From positions 3,906,001 to 3,970,000 of the forward strand of contig NZ_HG938353.1 of the NCBI RefSeq assembly GCF_000731315.1: a stretch of DNA of 64,000 bases. The letters are read 5' to 3'. Below are positions 8,898-18,354 of this stretch, in pieces. Each line of letters starts with the position of its first letter. Within the stretch, counting starts at the first letter, position 1. A program made the position numbers and the translations under genes. This DNA is from Neorhizobium galegae bv. orientalis str. HAMBI 540. Its GTDB lineage: Bacteria > Pseudomonadota > Alphaproteobacteria > Rhizobiales > Rhizobiaceae. The notes below the pieces were generated by a model that saw only the letters and a program-made list of their open reading frames with translations, was not told where the DNA came from and searched no databases.

Positions 8898-11402
8898 TCA
8901 GCTCTCCCGATTTTCGATGATGACCAGTTCGAAGGTGACGCCGACCGGATTGTCACCCCGCGCCAGCCGGCCGTGATAGATCACGCCGTCCGTATCGACG
9001 ACCGCAGCATCGATCGAGGCCCGGAGCCCATCCGGCGTCATTTCGAGCACGCCGTTCTCTATGGCGATCTCGGTCGCGAGGCAGACCACGCGGCGCCCAT
9101 CCTCGAAGACTGGCTCGTTGATGCTGCCGATGCCGTAGATGCGGGCGCGCTCGATGCCATGCTCGCGGCAGACCTCTTCGATCGCTATCCCGACATCCTC
9201 GTTCGGGCGCACCCGCAGCAGGATGCCGTTGCCCTCGCCGCTTTCGCCCTTGGCGGAAAACAGCGTGAAATTCGTTTCCGGATCGGGGATCGACGAGAAG
9301 GTCGCGGTGGCGCTGCCATACCCTTTGACAGTGATCGGCCGGCTGACGATGCTGTCGAAGGGCAACACATGCCCCATGCGCAGGGCGCCTTCGCCGGTAT
9401 CCCAGATGCCGTGGCAATGCAGGAACGGCGTGCCGTCCCGCTCACCCACCATCGCAGTCGCCGAGTGGAATTTGCCGCCCGCTTCCGGCGCGAAGGTCGC
9501 GCTGTACCAGGCCGCATGGTCCTTGTCCGGCGAGAAGGCCGGCAGGACATAACGGAACGGATCGCAGGCTCCACCTTCGATATTGAGGAAACCACCCTTG
9601 CAGCCGGCCTCCGCAAAAACGCGCGCTACCTCGGCCATGAAAACCTCGCCCGGCCGCAGCATGCCCTCGACCGGCTTTAAAGCGGTCCGCACCGCCTCGC
9701 GCCTGATCGGAGCGGCAGGGCCTGGATGCTTGAGCTGGCGCAGCGCCGGCATGTCGTTAGCCGGCTTATCGTCGAGTTCGCCGCGTGCCTGAAGCTCTTC
9801 GCGGATCATCTTCTTGGTGATCTTGCCATAGGCCGATTTCGGCAGAGCTTCCCAGAAGATGAAGCGTTTCGGCATCTTGTAGCGGGACATCCGGCCGTCG
9901 ATGAAGGCGAACAGGTCCTTCTCGGTCACCGCCGAACCCGGCTTGGCGACGCAGACGGCGATGCCGACTTCGCCCCAGAGTGGATCGGGTACGCCGAGCA
10001 CGGCCACCTCGCTGATTGCCGGATGGGTAAGGAGCTTCTCCTCGATCTCCCGCGGATAGACGTTCGAGCCGCCGGAAATATACATGTCCGAGGCACGGCC
10101 GGTAATGTAGAGGAAACCCTCCGCATCCATATGGCCAAGGTCACCGGTGCGGAACCAGCCGTTGCGGAACGCCTTCTCGTTAGCCTCCGGATTGTCGTAA
10201 TAGCCCGCGAAGACCGCCGGGCCGATGCAGCAGATCTCACCTGTCTCGTGAGGCGCGACCTCCTCGCCCGCATCGTTCTGGATCGACACCTGCATGCCGG
10301 TGCGCTCCATGCCGCAGGTGCCTATCCTGGCGGCTTCGCCGTCCTCGGCAGAATGTTGCGCCGGCGGCAGAACGGTGATCGCGCCGGTCACCTCGCCGAG
10401 CCCGAAATATTGCACGATCACAGGCCCGAGGCTTTTCAGCGCCCGCTTCTGGTCCTCGCGATACATCGGCGCGCCGGCATAGATGACGTAGCGCAGCGAA
10501 GAATGGTCGTATTTCTTGGCGGCCGGATGTTCGACCAGCAGCTTCAGGATGGTCGGCACGGTGAACATGGTCGACACGCGCCATTTTTCGATCAGCGACC
10601 AGGCGGCGTCGATGTCGAATTTCTCGGTCGGCAGCAGGATGGTCTTCACCCCATGCGCCACCTGGGTTAGCTGGTGGACGCCCGCACCATGCGACAAAGG
10701 CGCAACGACCAGCGCCGCGTCGGCGGAGGTGACACCGGGCATCAGGTCGCAGAGATGGTTGTTGATCACGAAGGCCATCTGGCCATGGGTCAGCACCGCC
10801 GCCTTCGGCCGCCCGGTCGTGCCCGACGTGAAGAAGAACCAGCATGGATCGTCGCGCTCGACGCGCGCCTCGGCCGGCTTCCTGCCACCGAATTCGTCGA
10901 CAATTGCATCATAGGACGGCCCGAAATCCGCTTCGCCGATGGCAATAGCGAAACCGATTTCGGGATTGTTCTCCCGCACCACCCGGGCGTGATCCGGAAA
11001 CGAGGCGCTGCATATCAGGCCGGTCGCGCCGCTCGCCTTGGCGAGATAGGCGACCTCTTCCGGCGTCTGCCGGAAATTGGTCGGCACCCAGACGGCGCCG
11101 ATCCGGAAACAGGCGAACATGCTCTCGAACATCTGGTTGCAGTTCTGCGACTGGACGAGGATGCGGTCGCCCTTGCTCACCCCGAACCGCTGCTGCAGCG
11201 CCGCAGCCATCGCGTCGATGCGGGCCTCGAACTCTTCCCAGGTCCAGGTCTTCTCGGCCCAGACCAGCGCGATGCCCTGCGGTTCGCGACGCATCGCCTG
11301 CGTCACGAAGCGGGCAAGGTTCATCACCTGCGTCGAGCGGGGGCTCAGCCCGCCCTTCGGTTCGGTCCGATTGCCGATGCCAACCGAGGTCGTCGCATTC
11401 AT
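8898..11402 (-). CDS. acyl-CoA ligase (AMP-binding) fused to a C-terminal PPC/DUF296-like double domain
   Basis: An 834-aa protein. Residues about 30-555 form an ANL-family acyl-CoA synthetase: the P-loop FTSGTTGRPK is at 191-200, the RTGDLGHMD hinge and GGSNVYPREIEE segments follow, and the acyl-adenylate lysine lies in SAYGKITKK near 540. A further 270 residues (about 565-834) are not part of normal ligases. They look like two tandem PPC/DUF296 (PCC) folds, with a histidine-rich FLHCHGIWD segment in the first and RARIYGIGSINEP in the second. The start overlaps the thiolase stop by 4 bp (11399-11402), implying translational coupling. The ligase should activate a carboxylic acid, possibly aromatic or branched. 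The role of the extension is unknown. Confidence 0.88.
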   Translation of the reverse strand: MNATTSVGIGNRTEPKGGLSPRSTQVMNLARFVTQAMRREPQGIALVWAEKTWTWEEFEARIDAMAAALQQRFGVSKGDRILVQSQNCNQMFESMFACFRIGAVWVPTNFRQTPEEVAYLAKASGATGLICSASFPDHARVVRENNPEIGFAIAIGEADFGPSYDAIVDEFGGRKPAEARVERDDPCWFFFTSGTTGRPKAAVLTHGQMAFVINNHLCDLMPGVTSADAALVVAPLSHGAGVHQLTQVAHGVKTILLPTEKFDIDAAWSLIEKWRVSTMFTVPTILKLLVEHPAAKKYDHSSLRYVIYAGAPMYREDQKRALKSLGPVIVQYFGLGEVTGAITVLPPAQHSAEDGEAARIGTCGMERTGMQVSIQNDAGEEVAPHETGEICCIGPAVFAGYYDNPEANEKAFRNGWFRTGDLGHMDAEGFLYITGRASDMYISGGSNVYPREIEEKLLTHPAISEVAVLGVPDPLWGEVGIAVCVAKPGSAVTEKDLFAFIDGRMSRYKMPKRFIFWEALPKSAYGKITKKMIREELQARGELDDKPANDMPALRQLKHPGPAAPIRREAVRTALKPVEGMLRPGEVFMAEVARVFAEAGCKGGFLNIEGGACDPFRYVLPAFSPDKDHAAWYSATFAPEAGGKFHSATAMVGERDGTPFLHCHGIWDTGEGALRMGHVLPFDSIVSRPITVKGYGSATATFSSIPDPETNFTLFSAKGESGEGNGILLRVRPNEDVGIAIEEVCREHGIERARIYGIGSINEPVFEDGRRVVCLATEIAIENGVLEMTPDGLRASIDAAVVDTDGVIYHGRLARGDNPVGVTFELVIIENRES

Positions 11403-12568
11403 TTCGTCCGCTCCAGGATCGACACATAGTTGGCGACGGCAGCACCGCCCATGTTGAAGACCCCGGCCATCGTCGCCTTCGGCAGCTGCATGTCACCGGC
11501 TTCGCCGCAAAGCTGCATCGCCGCCATGACATGCATCGAAACGCCGGTTGCGCCGATCGGATGGCCCTTGGATTTCAGCCCGCCGGAAGGGTTGACCGGC
11601 AGGCGACCATCCTTGCGGGTGATGCCTTCACGGATGACGCGATAGCCCTTGCCGGGTTCGGCGAGCCCCATCGCCTCGTATTCGATGAGCTCGGCGATGG
11701 TGAAGCAGTCATGGGTTTCGACGAAACTGAGGTCATCCAGCGACACGCCCGCCTCAGCCAGTGATTTCTGCCAGGCCATGCGCGCGCCCTCGAAAGCGAT
11801 CGGATCGCGCCGCGACATGGCGAGGATATCGTTGACGTGATTATGCGCCTTGAAGGCGACGGCGCGCTTCATACCGGCTGCGACTTCGGGCGAGGCGATC
11901 ACCAGAGCGGCCGCACCATCCGAAACCAGCGAGCAGTCGGTGCGCCTCAGCGGCGCTGCCACATAGGGGTTCTTGTCGGACACCGTGTTGCAGAAATCGA
12001 AGCCGAAATCCTTCTGCATATGCGCATAGGGGTTCTTCATGCCGTTCGCGTGGTTCTTGGCCGCGATCATCGCCAGCTCTTCCGAACGATCTCCGTAACG
12101 CTGAAAATAATGGCTGGCGATGCGGCCGAAGAGGCCGGCAAAGCCGCCTTCGACATCCGCTTCCTCCTCGCGGTAGGAGGCGGACAGCAGGATGTCGCCC
12201 GTCTCCTTCGTGGGCAGCGCCGTCATCTTTTCGGCACCGACGACCAGCGCGATCTTGCCGCGGCCGGCAGCGATGAAGTCGAGCGCTGTATAGAGCGCCG
12301 CCGAACCGGTGGCGCAGGCATTCTCCATCCGAACCGCCGGCACATGGTCGAACCCGTCGGCCGCCATCGCCACGAGGGCACCCTGAAAATCCTGCTTGGA
12401 AAAGCCGTTGTTGAACACGCCGACGAAAATGCCGTCGACATCCTTGGCCGTGATGCCGGCATGTTCGAGGGCCGGATTGATCACCTCGGCCATCAACTCC
12501 CGCGTCGAGGCCGCTTCGGACTTGCCGAACTTCGAATGCGCCCAACCGACGATCTGCGCTCCTGCCAT
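11399..12568 (-). CDS. thiolase family protein (acetyl-CoA acetyltransferase / SCP-x type)
   Basis: A 389-aa thiolase of the SCP-x branch. The nucleophilic C85 in ENACATGSA is present, as is the catalytic H336 in SKGHPIGATG and the conserved DCFTIAELIEYE segment. The start at 12568 is chosen over a longer frame because AAGGAGAAGGTC precedes that ATG. It probably performs thiolytic or Claisen-type C-C chemistry on a beta-ketoacyl-CoA produced by its ligase and SDR partners. It shares a 4-bp overlap with the ligase downstream and lies 16 bp from the IclR stop frame upstream. Confidence 0.92.
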   Translation of the reverse strand: MAGAQIVGWAHSKFGKSEAASTRELMAEVINPALEHAGITAKDVDGIFVGVFNNGFSKQDFQGALVAMAADGFDHVPAVRMENACATGSAALYTALDFIAAGRGKIALVVGAEKMTALPTKETGDILLSASYREEEADVEGGFAGLFGRIASHYFQRYGDRSEELAMIAAKNHANGMKNPYAHMQKDFGFDFCNTVSDKNPYVAAPLRRTDCSLVSDGAAALVIASPEVAAGMKRAVAFKAHNHVNDILAMSRRDPIAFEGARMAWQKSLAEAGVSLDDLSFVETHDCFTIAELIEYEAMGLAEPGKGYRVIREGITRKDGRLPVNPSGGLKSKGHPIGATGVSMHVMAAMQLCGEAGDMQLPKATMAGVFNMGGAAVANYVSILERTK

Positions 12569-12584
12569 GACCTTCTCCTTCGTT

Positions 12585-13460
12585 TCAAACGCGTTCCGGT
12601 GTTCTCGACCGTGCCGCTTGCGGCGTCTTTCGAAGCGCCGGTTTCTCCGAACTGAACAGCGATTTAAGCTTGCCCTGCACCCGCTCGACTTCATGAGCCA
12701 GCAGCCCGACAAGTTCCTTCTGACGCGCCTCGCCCATGCGACTGTCGATTGCGGCAATCGACAACGCTCCTGCAAGCCGCCCGTCGGGCAGCAGGATCGC
12801 CATGCCGATCCCCCAGGAATTGGCGATTACCCGCCCCGGATTGAGCGCGTAGCCAAGCTCGCGTGTGCGGCCGACATCCTCTCGGATAATCTGAGGGGAA
12901 TAGCCCGGATATTGCGCGGCAATGACGCCTTCAATGCGGCCGAGGACCGCCTCGACTTCCGCGTCCGGCAATGCCGCCAGCATCGCAAGCGAACCGGCGC
13001 CGACGCCGAGCGGGTTCTGGTCGCCGGTCAGCAGCGCGTGGGTGCGCACCGGATGCGTACCCTCCTCGCGATGCAGGCAGACGGCGTAGTCGTCACGCCG
13101 CATCGAGACGAAACTCGTGTCGGCCGATTTGCCGGAAAGCCGCTTCAGACTCTCGCCGGCCATCTCCAGAAGGCCATGCCGGCGAGAGGCCAGCATGCCG
13201 AGTACGTAAAGCTCCCCGCCGAGGTAATATCGGCGGGTAAGCTCGTCCTGTTCGACGAGGCGGGACCGCATCAGCGCCATCAGCAGCCGCCGGGCCGTGG
13301 GTTTGTTGAGGCCGCTATCGGCGACCACATCGGCCAGCGCCACGCCCTTTTCCGCCCCGCGGCCGACGACGGAGAGAAGCTGCAGCGCCCGCTCCACCGC
13401 CTGCGAGCCGGAAACGGCACCTTCCCGAAGACCCGACGGGATCTCGATCACCTGTTGCAT
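12585..13460 (-). CDS. IclR family transcriptional regulator
   Basis: About 291 aa. An N-terminal winged HTH (residues about 15-75, with the recognition region LNKPTARRLLMAL) is followed by an IclR effector-binding domain ending near 265 and a basic tail. It sits between the TRAP binding-protein gene and the thiolase gene on the same strand, so it probably senses the imported acid or its CoA thioester and controls this operon. The start at 13460 is chosen because the HTH begins shortly after it; the longer open frame upstream is the antisense/shifted frame of the binding-protein gene. The ribosome binding site is weak. Confidence 0.9.
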   Translation of the reverse strand: MQQVIEIPSGLREGAVSGSQAVERALQLLSVVGRGAEKGVALADVVADSGLNKPTARRLLMALMRSRLVEQDELTRRYYLGGELYVLGMLASRRHGLLEMAGESLKRLSGKSADTSFVSMRRDDYAVCLHREEGTHPVRTHALLTGDQNPLGVGAGSLAMLAALPDAEVEAVLGRIEGVIAAQYPGYSPQIIREDVGRTRELGYALNPGRVIANSWGIGMAILLPDGRLAGALSIAAIDSRMGEARQKELVGLLAHEVERVQGKLKSLFSSEKPALRKTPQAARSRTPERV

Positions 13461-13495
13461 ATGCCGTTTCCCATCAGATGCATGTCCGCCACCGA

Positions 13496-14515
13496 TCAGC
13501 TCAATGACTTGCCGATGGCCTTTTCGAGGATCGCCCAGGCCTCGTCGCCGTATTTCGACTTCCAGTCCTTGTAGAAATTGGCGGCGCGCAGCTTTTCCTG
13601 GAAAAGGGCGCCGTCCGGCTTGTTGAACTTCATGCCCTTGCCTTCGAGTTCGGCCTGAACGGTGGCGTTGAGGCCCATGACGTCCTTGCGCTGCAGCTCG
13701 GCGGCGGCGTTGAAGTGTTTCGAGACTATACCCTGCAGATCTGCCGGCAGCGCCTGCCAGGAGCGGCGGTTGAGCAGGATCCAGAAACCATCCCACATGT
13801 GGTTGGTCATCGAGACGTATTTCTGCACCTCGAACAGCTTTGCCGTCGTCAGGATGGCGAGGGGATTTTCCTGGCCGTCGACGATGCCGGTCTGCAACGC
13901 GGTATAGGTTTCGGCAAAGTTGATGCTGGCGGGCGCCGAGCCGAAGGCGGTGAACATCGAGGTCCAGAGCGGGCTGACCGGCACGCGGATCTTGAAACCT
14001 TCGAGGTCCTTCGGCTTTTCGATCGGTCCCTTGGACGAGGTGATCTGCCGGAAACCGTTGTCCCAGATCTTCTCGAGCGTCAGCAGACCCTTCTTCTCGA
14101 TCTCGCCGCGAACATATTTGCCGAGTTCGCCGTCCATGGCCGGCCAGACCTTGTCGTAGCTCGGGAACGCGAAACCAACGCCGTTGAGCGAGGCATTCGG
14201 CACCAGGGTCGACAGGATGATCGGCGAAAGGCTGAACATTTCGACGCCGCCCGAACGCACCTGGTTCAGCATATCCGTATCGGCGCCGAGCTGGCTCGAC
14301 GGGAAGATATTGATCGCCATGCGACCACCGCTCTCCTCCAGAATCTTGGCGACAGCCTCCTTGGCGCGGGTGTTCATCGGATGCGTCAGCGTCTGGTTGT
14401 TGGCGAACTTATAGGTGAACTCGGCGGCATTGGCCGGCCGCGTGCGGATCGAAAAGGTCGTGGCGATGCCGGTCGTGGCCGCGCCCAAAAGAAGCGTTCT
14501 GCGATTGACGTTCAT
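13496..14515 (-). CDS. dctP: TRAP transporter substrate-binding protein (DctP family)
   Basis: A 339-aa periplasmic binding protein of a TRAP transporter. A twin-arginine-like export signal (NRRTLLLGAA, about residues 4-13) ends near residue 30 at ANA-A. The mature part has the DctP layout, including the GGVEMFSLSP region and the conserved arginine segment GFKIRVP that binds the ligand carboxylate. It is downstream of the fused permease gene by 46 bp. The ligand is probably an organic acid, fitting the acyl-CoA ligase in the same cluster. Confidence 0.93.
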   Translation of the reverse strand: MNVNRRTLLLGAATTGIATTFSIRTRPANAAEFTYKFANNQTLTHPMNTRAKEAVAKILEESGGRMAINIFPSSQLGADTDMLNQVRSGGVEMFSLSPIILSTLVPNASLNGVGFAFPSYDKVWPAMDGELGKYVRGEIEKKGLLTLEKIWDNGFRQITSSKGPIEKPKDLEGFKIRVPVSPLWTSMFTAFGSAPASINFAETYTALQTGIVDGQENPLAILTTAKLFEVQKYVSMTNHMWDGFWILLNRRSWQALPADLQGIVSKHFNAAAELQRKDVMGLNATVQAELEGKGMKFNKPDGALFQEKLRAANFYKDWKSKYGDEAWAILEKAIGKSLS

Positions 14516-14561
14516 GAAATCCTCCTCCGAATTCAGTTCCCAGTTTTTTGCCTCACAGCCT

Positions 14562-16448
14562 CTAGAGAAAGGCGGTCGAGAAATAGGGCACGGCTGCGAT
14601 CACCAGAAGGCCGATCATCAGCGCGCCGATATAGGGCCAGATGGCCTTCATCGCTTCGTCCGGCGAAACATTGCCGATCTTGCAGGCGATGTAGAAACCG
14701 ATGCCGATCGGCGGCGTCATCAGGCCGATATTCATCGCCGTCACCACCACCATGGAATAGTGGATATCGTTGATTCCGAGCGAGCGGGCGACCGGAAACA
14801 TGATCGGCGCCATCAGCACGATCGCCGGGAGGCCCTCGAGCACGCAGCCGAGCACCATGAATATCAGGATGGTGACGCCCATGAAGGTCATCCAACCACC
14901 CGGCAGGCCTTGGACCGCCTGCACAAGCTGCGCTGCGAACCCCGTCTGGGTCAGTGCCCAGGCCATCGCGGACGCCGCACCCAGGATCATCAGGATCGCG
15001 CCGGAAAGCGCTGCCGTCTCCACCAGCATGGAATAGAGCTTCTTCAGGCTGATGCCGCCATAAAGCGTTGCGCCGATGATCATCGCGTAGAGAACCGCGA
15101 TCGTCGAAACCTCGGTCGCAGTGGCAATCCCCTCGCCGACGGCGGTGCGGATCAGGAAGGGCAACACCAGTGCCGGAGCGGCGACCAGAAACGCCTTCTT
15201 GATCACCGAGATCGGCGCGCGGCGAACACCGGCCATGGATTCATGCCGCGCCTTCCAGCGCGCCAGGATCGCAAGAACCAGAAGTAAAACCATGGCGATC
15301 GCGAAACCCGACGTGAAAAGCCCGGCGATCGAGACGCCGGCGGCGGAGCCGAGCACGATCAGCACGATCGACGGCGGCACGGTTTCCGCCATTGCAGCAC
15401 CGGTTGCCAGCAGCGCGATCATCTCCGGCGGCCTGTGGCCGCGACGCTTCATTTCCGGAAACAGGGCAGGCGCGACGGTCGCCATATCGGAGACCTTGGA
15501 ACCGGAAATGCCGGACACCAGAAACATCGAGCCGAGCAGAACATAGGACATCCCTGCCCGCACATGCCCGAGCAGCGAGGCCAGCACCTCGACGATCGCC
15601 CTGCCCATGCCGGTCGCATCCAGCACGCAGCCGAGCAGCACGAAGATCGGCACCGACAGCAGGATGATGCTCGACATGCCCTCGTCCATGCGGCCGATCA
15701 TCACGAACACCGGAACTGACGTCGTGAACGTCAGGAATGCCAGCGTCCCAAGGCCGAAGCAGAAGGCGATCGGCACCCCGAGCACGAGAAACAGCGCCAC
15801 GAAACCGACGAGGAAGATCGGAATGTTCCAGTTGCCGATCTGCTTCAGGCCCGGCCCGACAAGCCAGAGCAGCATGGTCACGACGGCGATAACCACCACA
15901 GATATCGCGACCTGCCTCAAGGTCGATCCCTTCAATGCGTTGACAACCGCGAGGATCAACATCAGCCCGACACCAACGGGCAGGGCGGCGGCGCGAAAAC
16001 TCATCGGAATGTTGAGCGCCGCCGAAGTGATGTAGGATTCCTCGATTGCATATTCATAGGCCGGCCGCAGCATCACGCCGAGGAAAAGCGCCATCAGCAA
16101 CAGGGCCAGCGTGTTGGCCAATCCCTGCACCTTTTCCGGCAGCATGCCGACGAAGAGCGTCAGCCGCAGGTGCTCGCTGCGGTCGACGGCCATGGCCGAG
16201 CCGAGCATGGCAAGCCAGAGGAAAGAGATCGATGCCACCTCGTCGATCCAGACGATCGGCAGCGAAAAAACATAGCGGGAAACAACCCCGGCCAATAGCA
16301 GCGCGATAATGCCGACGAGAAGCCCGGCAGCAATCGCCTCCGCCGGCCGCATCCAGACGGAACCGCTCTGCTGCGGCGCCACGCCTTCGAGGCCGGCGAG
16401 CAGCGAAGCCTCGTCCATGGGCTCGATCGTATTATGGGCTGCCGTCAC
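14562..16448 (-). CDS. dctQM: fused TRAP transporter permease (small DctQ + large DctM)
   Basis: A 628-aa inner-membrane protein. Residues about 30-190 form the small TRAP subunit with four membrane spans and the VWIDEVASISFLWLAMLGSA signature. Residues about 210-628 form the large DctM subunit with 12 or so spans, including VLGVPIAFCFGLG and the GGWMTFMGVTILI region. Natural Q-M fusions are known in this family. It drives sodium-coupled uptake of the substrate delivered by the DctP protein encoded downstream. Confidence 0.94.
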   Translation of the reverse strand: MTAAHNTIEPMDEASLLAGLEGVAPQQSGSVWMRPAEAIAAGLLVGIIALLLAGVVSRYVFSLPIVWIDEVASISFLWLAMLGSAMAVDRSEHLRLTLFVGMLPEKVQGLANTLALLLMALFLGVMLRPAYEYAIEESYITSAALNIPMSFRAAALPVGVGLMLILAVVNALKGSTLRQVAISVVVIAVVTMLLWLVGPGLKQIGNWNIPIFLVGFVALFLVLGVPIAFCFGLGTLAFLTFTTSVPVFVMIGRMDEGMSSIILLSVPIFVLLGCVLDATGMGRAIVEVLASLLGHVRAGMSYVLLGSMFLVSGISGSKVSDMATVAPALFPEMKRRGHRPPEMIALLATGAAMAETVPPSIVLIVLGSAAGVSIAGLFTSGFAIAMVLLLVLAILARWKARHESMAGVRRAPISVIKKAFLVAAPALVLPFLIRTAVGEGIATATEVSTIAVLYAMIIGATLYGGISLKKLYSMLVETAALSGAILMILGAASAMAWALTQTGFAAQLVQAVQGLPGGWMTFMGVTILIFMVLGCVLEGLPAIVLMAPIMFPVARSLGINDIHYSMVVVTAMNIGLMTPPIGIGFYIACKIGNVSPDEAMKAIWPYIGALMIGLLVIAAVPYFSTAFL

Positions 16449-16743
16449 ACATCATCCTCCTCTGTGCTGCGAAGCGGACAAACGGAAGAAACGCTCCGGA
16501 TATTCGCGGACCAAGCCGCAAATCCGCGCGGACCACGCCCCTCTCCGGCGCGACCGCTTCTCCTCCCGACGTCCGGCTCCTCCAGCCATCCGCAGTGGTC
16601 CATTATCTGGATCTTATTCTTCTTCAAGTTGCCGGAGTTTGCTGAAGCCCGACAGATTAGGCAAGCCTAAATTTGCCACCGGAGTAGAAAACTTTAAAAC
16701 CGATCCACATCATGGATCTCACCCCAGCGCACCTGCAATTGCC
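16449..16743. promoter_or_regulatory. upstream region of the TRAP operon with a copy of the ATTTTAGGCTTGAA-like element
   Basis: A 295-bp gap between the SDR gene and the TRAP permease gene, both minus-strand. On the minus strand, 16674-16662 reads AAATTTAGGCTTG, nearly identical to elements found upstream of other units in this window (44611, 47258, 53805, 61404). It points towards the TRAP permease, about 215 bp before its start. No gene is seen here, and no clear -35/-10 was identified. Confidence 0.45.
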
Positions 16744-17547
16744 TCAGTTCAAGCTGCCGGACACCGTCACATGCAGCCCGCCGTCGATCGGAAGCTCGAC
16801 GCCGGTAATGTATTTTGCCTCGTCGGAAGCGAGGAAAACCGAGGCCCAGGCGATGTCCCAGCCGTCTCCCTGGCGTTTCATCGGCGAAAGCGCATCCCTT
16901 TTTGCTTTCATCTCATCGGCTGAAGCATAGTAGCCGCTGATCTGTTTCTGAATGTGCGGTGTGTCCATCACCCCTGGCAAAATGGCATTGGCCCGGATGC
17001 CTTTGGCCGCATATTCGATCGCAATCGCGCGCGTGAAGTGGTTCAGCGCCGCCTTCGATGCATAATATGAAACGTAGGGATAGCCGGTCCATCGGATGGA
17101 GGCGAGCGAGGAAATATTGATGATCGCCCCCCCGCCCTGCTTCTCCATGATCGGCAGAACGGCCTTGCAGGTGAGGAATGCGCTGGTCAGGTTGACGTCC
17201 ATCACCTTGCGCCAGCTCTCTTCGGTTGCCTCCGCCGCACCGCCCGGCAGGTTGATGCCAACATTGTTGTGCAGCACGTCGATGCGGCCGAAACGCTCCA
17301 TGGTCGCTTCGACAACGGCAGAAATATCACTGGATCTGGTGACGTCCGCGGCGAGCGCCACGCCTAAGCCTCCCTCGGATTCGATGACGTCGACCGTGTT
17401 CCTCGCCGCATCGAGATCGACGTCGACGCAGATGACGCTGCCGCCCTCACGCGCATAGGCGACGGCCGCAGCCTTGCCGTTCCCGAAACCCGGGCCGACC
17501 GAACCGGCACCAAAGACGAGAACGACCTTATTCTTCATGCGATCCAT
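16744..17547 (-). CDS. SDR family oxidoreductase
   Basis: A 267-aa short-chain dehydrogenase. The nucleotide-binding segment is the slightly divergent GAGSVGPGFGNG at about residues 13-24, followed by HNNVGINLPGG, the catalytic YVSYYASKAAL motif and the PGVMDTP loop. A GGAG 5 bp before the first ATG supports the start at 17547. It is upstream of the TRAP operon on the same strand but separated by 295 bp, so it may be a separate unit. The substrate is unknown; a hydroxyacid or sugar-like alcohol is plausible. Confidence 0.9.
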   Translation of the reverse strand: MDRMKNKVVLVFGAGSVGPGFGNGKAAAVAYAREGGSVICVDVDLDAARNTVDVIESEGGLGVALAADVTRSSDISAVVEATMERFGRIDVLHNNVGINLPGGAAEATEESWRKVMDVNLTSAFLTCKAVLPIMEKQGGGAIINISSLASIRWTGYPYVSYYASKAALNHFTRAIAIEYAAKGIRANAILPGVMDTPHIQKQISGYYASADEMKAKRDALSPMKRQGDGWDIAWASVFLASDEAKYITGVELPIDGGLHVTVSGSLN

Positions 17548-17712
17548 AACTGCTCCTCCGAGCCACCCTCCCCGGCGGCGCGAAGCAACTTACGGTGCGG
17601 TTTTCATCCGGTCCATGTTCAATCGCGGACAGAACATGTTCAAAAAGTACCTGATTGCTCCGGACTGCCTGATGTCAGCGGTGTTTTCGGCGACTACTCG
17701 AAATAACGGGAG

Positions 17713-18294
17713 TTATTTTTCTTCGGCGGAGCCGGCCCCGAACGCGGCTCGGGCGAGATACCGGGCATGTTCTCGAACATCCTTCGGCCAGCTCTCCGTC
17801 AGCTCCTTGAAGCGATTCTCTTGCCCGGCATAAAGCGCCCGCGCCGCGTCCTCATATCCCGGCTGATCCCCGCCGAGCGCCCGCATGAAGCGATCGGAGG
17901 CCTCCTGCGCCCGGCGCGTGTCGTCTCCCGAACTGCCGGCTGCACGCGCCGAATCGACGAGCTTGCGCAGAGCCACCGAGGCCCCGCCCGGCTGCTGGCC
18001 GAGCCATTCCCAATGCCGCGGCAGCAGTGTCACCTCGCGTGGCACTACACCGAGCTTCGGCCGCCCGGGCCGCCGTTCCACCGGCTCGACAGGCTCCACA
18101 TTATCCCTGGGAAGGCGGCCGAGACAGTCTTCGAGTGTGCCGCGGAGATCGAGATCGACCGGCTTTCCGGTCGCATCGTCGAAGACCAGAACGCTTTCAT
18201 GGCCACCAGCCTTGACCGCCGTTACGACTTCCGCCGGTGATCCACCTGCAACGCGGTTTTCACCCCAAAAAGCTGTCCAATGAAAATCTGCCAT
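17713..18294 (-). CDS. DUF2239 family protein
   Basis: A 193-aa soluble protein of a widespread proteobacterial family of unknown function. The N-terminal part (FTAFWG-type opening, residues about 5-60) is followed by a proline/arginine linker RRPGRPKLGVVPREVTLLPRH near 85-105 and an alpha-helical C-terminal region. The linker resembles an AT-hook core (RPGRPK), which might bind DNA. No signal peptide or membrane span is visible. It is not obviously part of the neighbouring catabolic clusters. Confidence 0.8.
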   Translation of the reverse strand: MADFHWTAFWGENRVAGGSPAEVVTAVKAGGHESVLVFDDATGKPVDLDLRGTLEDCLGRLPRDNVEPVEPVERRPGRPKLGVVPREVTLLPRHWEWLGQQPGGASVALRKLVDSARAAGSSGDDTRRAQEASDRFMRALGGDQPGYEDAARALYAGQENRFKELTESWPKDVREHARYLARAAFGAGSAEEK

Positions 18295-18354
18295 CTGCTT
18301 CCTCTGTATTGAGAGGAAGATTTATCCGGGTAAAATAGGATCGTCAATTCGGGA

